A DNA stretch of 64,000 nucleotides from Planctomycetota bacterium. GTDB taxonomy: Bacteria; Planctomycetota; Phycisphaerae; Phycisphaerales; UBA1924. The notes beneath the pieces are model-generated. The model was not told the origin of the DNA and ran no database searches. It saw only the letters and a list, made by a program, of their open reading frames with translations. Shown one piece after another: positions 62,082 through 64,000 of this stretch. Position 1 is the stretch's first letter. Every line of letters starts with the position of its first letter. Where the stretch lies: positions 1-64,000 of the forward strand of contig CAUJHH010000019.1 in assembly GCA_963204725.1 (NCBI GenBank). Reading direction: 5' to 3'. A program made the position numbers and the translations under genes.

Positions 62082-64000
62082 TCACAAGCCCGCGATCGAC
62101 GCGAGGTACACGATCAAGAGCAGAACCGCCACGCCCCCGGCCATCTGCACGGCGTACCCGTGCAGGTTGCCCCCTTGGAGCGGACGGAGACTCGAGCCAA
62201 ACGCACGCGGGATCCAACCAAAGAGATTCACGAGCCCGTCGACGAGCAGCTTGTCCACATACGCGAAGACAATCGAGATCAGGTGCAGCGGCTTCACGAT
62301 CAGCAGGTCGTAGAACTCGTCCACGAACCACTTGCCCTGCGCCAGTCGGGGAATCGGCCCGAGCATGGGGAGCAGCTTGTCGGCGTTGGCCGTCGCGGCG
62401 GTCGTCCGCCCGAGGTAGTGCAGGAAGAACGCCACACCGATCCCGATGAAGCCGATGACACCCGAGACGTAGTACATGGCCTTGTGCGGGTCCATGCCAA
62501 GGAACGTCCCGTGGGCGACGGCGTGCGCGGCCTCACCGTGCCCGTCGGCGGCGTGTGCGGCGTCGTGCGCAACGGCAGGGATCGCGGCCGAAGAATCGTG
62601 CACCATCTTGCCGACCCAGCCGCCGTGATCGCCCATGAAATAGAGACCGGCGGCGGCGATCGAGCAGAGCGTCAGCGTGCCCAGCACGAGATTGATCGCC
62701 CAGCCGGGCGCGTGCGGATGGAACTCATGGGCCTTGCCGTGACCGTGGTCGGTCTCGGGCGCGTGCGCATGGTCGTGATGATCGCCGTGGCCGTGGTCGC
62801 CGTGGCCATGATCGTCGTGCGCGTGCGCCTCATCGCCGGGCTCGAAGTACTTCGGGCCGACGAAGACGCGGAAGAAGACGCGGAAGGTGTAGTACGCCGT
62901 AAGCCCTGCCGTGAGAAGGAGAATCCAGCCGATCGGGGCCATCCCCGGCGTCACAAACGTTTCGGCAAGGATCATGTCCTTCGAGAAGAAGCCCGCCGTA
63001 AAGGGGAAGCCGGAGAGATTCAGGCAGCCGACGAGCATGGCGATCGTGACGACCAGCCACCCCTTCATCTTGCCGACGCCGGAGAGCTTGCGCAGATCGA
63101 GCTGGCCCGCGAAGCCGTGCATCACCGCTCCGCAGGAGAGGAAGAGCGATGCCTTGAAGAACGCGTGCGTGAAGACGTGGAACGCGGCACCGGTGCTCGT
63201 CAGCACACCGAGGCCCGCGAACATGTACCCGAGCTGCGAGACCGTCGAGTACGCCATGATCCGCTTGATGTCGAACTGCGCCATGCCGATCGTCGCAGCG
63301 ACCAGTGCGGTCAGGGCTCCTACCCAGGCCACGATCGGAAGGGCATACTCCGACACCAGGAACATCGGGTAGGTGCGGGCGATCAGGTAGACACCCGCCG
63401 TCACCATCGTCGCGGCGTGGATCAGCGCGGAGACGGGCGTCGGGCCCTCCATCGCGTCTGGCAACCAGACATACAGCGGCAACTGGGCCGACTTGCCGAA
63501 CGCACCGATCATCAGCAGGATCGGGATGAGCTGGACCGTCGCCGGGATCTCGGAGAAGTGGCCGGCCTGTGCCGCAGCGATCCAGGGCTGCGCCGCCTCC
63601 AGGATCACCTTGTATTCAACCGAACCGAACTGCACGAACGTCAGGAAGACGCCGAGCGCCAGCCCGAGGTCGCCGATGCGGTTCATGATGAACGCCTTCT
63701 TCGCGGCGGCGACCGCGGAGGGCTTCTTGTAGAAGTATCCGATGAGAAGGTACGAGCAGAGGCCGACGCCCTCCCAGCCCAGGTAGAGCAGGATGAGGTT
63801 GTCGCCCATGACGAGGCACGCCATGGAGAAGACGAAGAGAGAGAACGCCGCGAAAAAGCGGCAGTATCCCGCGCCGACGTCGTGGCTCATGTACTCGCTG
63901 GCATAGAGCGCGATCAGCGTCGCGAGCCCCGTGACAAAGAGCATCCAGAGGCACGTCAGCGAATCGACATAGAACCCGAAGTTCGCGAGCAGACGCTGCT
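62082..64000 (-). CDS. nuoL: NADH-quinone oxidoreductase subunit L, 5' end outside window
   Basis: The C-terminal 639 codons of a protein that normally has about 620-700 residues; the frame is open to the window end (reads VDSLTCLWMLFVTGLATLIALYASEYM). Seen: FFAAFSLFVFSMACLVMGDNLILLYLGWEGVGLCSYLLIGYF, GKSAQLPLYVWLPDAMEGPTPVSALIHAATMVTAGVYLI and the long amphipathic helix with the terminal anchor. An unusual loop with about 20 His (HAHDDHGHGDHGHGDHHDH region, about 62700-62832) interrupts the C-terminal part. Confidence 0.94.
   Translation of the reverse strand, partial: QRLLANFGFYVDSLTCLWMLFVTGLATLIALYASEYMSHDVGAGYCRFFAAFSLFVFSMACLVMGDNLILLYLGWEGVGLCSYLLIGYFYKKPSAVAAAKKAFIMNRIGDLGLALGVFLTFVQFGSVEYKVILEAAQPWIAAAQAGHFSEIPATVQLIPILLMIGAFGKSAQLPLYVWLPDAMEGPTPVSALIHAATMVTAGVYLIARTYPMFLVSEYALPIVAWVGALTALVAATIGMAQFDIKRIMAYSTVSQLGYMFAGLGVLTSTGAAFHVFTHAFFKASLFLSCGAVMHGFAGQLDLRKLSGVGKMKGWLVVTIAMLVGCLNLSGFPFTAGFFSKDMILAETFVTPGMAPIGWILLLTAGLTAYYTFRVFFRVFVGPKYFEPGDEAHAHDDHGHGDHGHGDHHDHAHAPETDHGHGKAHEFHPHAPGWAINLVLGTLTLCSIAAAGLYFMGDHGGWVGKMVHDSSAAIPAVAHDAAHAADGHGEAAHAVAHGTFLGMDPHKAMYYVSGVIGFIGIGVAFFLHYLGRTTAATANADKLLPMLGPIPRLAQGKWFVDEFYDLLIVKPLHLISIVFAYVDKLLVDGLVNLFGWIPRAFGSSLRPLQGGNLHGYAVQMAGGVAVLLLIVYLASIAGL

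Overview
The window looks like chromosomal DNA of a high-GC planctomycete, most likely class Phycisphaerae. The evidence is indirect: a giant surface protein with a VEQLEPRQLL (LEPR-XLL type) N-terminus, a small exported protein with a PEP-CTERM-like tail, a ThuA/sugar-dehydrogenase fusion, an ECF sigma factor paired with a DUF6768-type membrane protein, and many short dispersed GC-rich palindromes. Genes are densely packed on both strands. I saw no rRNA, tRNA, CRISPR array, prophage or intact insertion sequence.

Layout. 1-4.4 kb: a tail fragment of a low-complexity protein, a CPA1 cation/proton antiporter and glutamyl-tRNA synthetase. 4.4-6.7 kb: an EF-G-like GTPase behind a TATAAT box and a hairpin-rich leader. 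6.7-12.6 kb (minus strand): a co-directional set of a small ubiquitin-like protein ending in Gly-Gly, a 1512-residue DUF4132 protein and a membrane-anchored M48 peptidase, closed by a strong hairpin. 12.8-18.9 kb: DNA polymerase III delta, a lipoprotein, small membrane proteins, thioesterase, GNAT, VOC and NTF2-like enzymes. 18.8-21.1 kb: a hairpin-rich stretch, a probable remnant of a nucleotidyltransferase gene and two unknown genes. 21.1-24.0 kb: thiC with a TPP riboswitch, and an exported intradiol-dioxygenase-like protein. 24.1-30.1 kb: ECF sigma/DUF6768 pair, a protein with a histone-H1-like tail, a GNAT/VOC pair, and an NfeD/flotillin membrane module. 30.1-34.6 kb (minus): M61-like peptidase, DinB-like protein, Ogt alkyltransferase and a SpoIIE-type phosphatase. 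34.8-39.5 kb: a 1033-residue ThuA/sugar-dehydrogenase protein and an exported endonuclease/exonuclease/phosphatase lipoprotein. 39.5-46.2 kb: RNase III, ribosomal protein L34 (46 residues), an SDR protein, a zinc-ribbon protein, an isolated NuoB, a tandem ACT protein, a lipoprotein, a pseudouridine synthase and a coiled-coil protein. 46.3-55.7 kb: the 3152-residue LEPR-XLL protein. 56.3-64 kb: PheA, a polytopic membrane protein, and nuoL-nuoM-nuoN, with nuoL running off the window end.

Most genes are housekeeping or envelope functions. The most interesting candidate is the 12.6-6.7 kb minus-strand set. Its first gene encodes a beta-grasp-like protein whose last residues match the ubiquitin end pattern (hydrophobic strand followed by terminal GG). 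It has a strong ribosome binding site and lies 3 nt upstream of a huge DUF4132 protein with three visible N-terminal repeats. This could be a peptide-tagging or regulatory system, but that function is inference only.

Other points worth following up: an EF-G paralogue without the catalytic switch II histidine; a GluRS with an insertion of about 75 residues after KMSKR; a giant surface protein whose C-terminal zincin-like helix has lost HExxH; palindromic repeats read in frame inside two proteins; and nuoB separated from nuoLMN.
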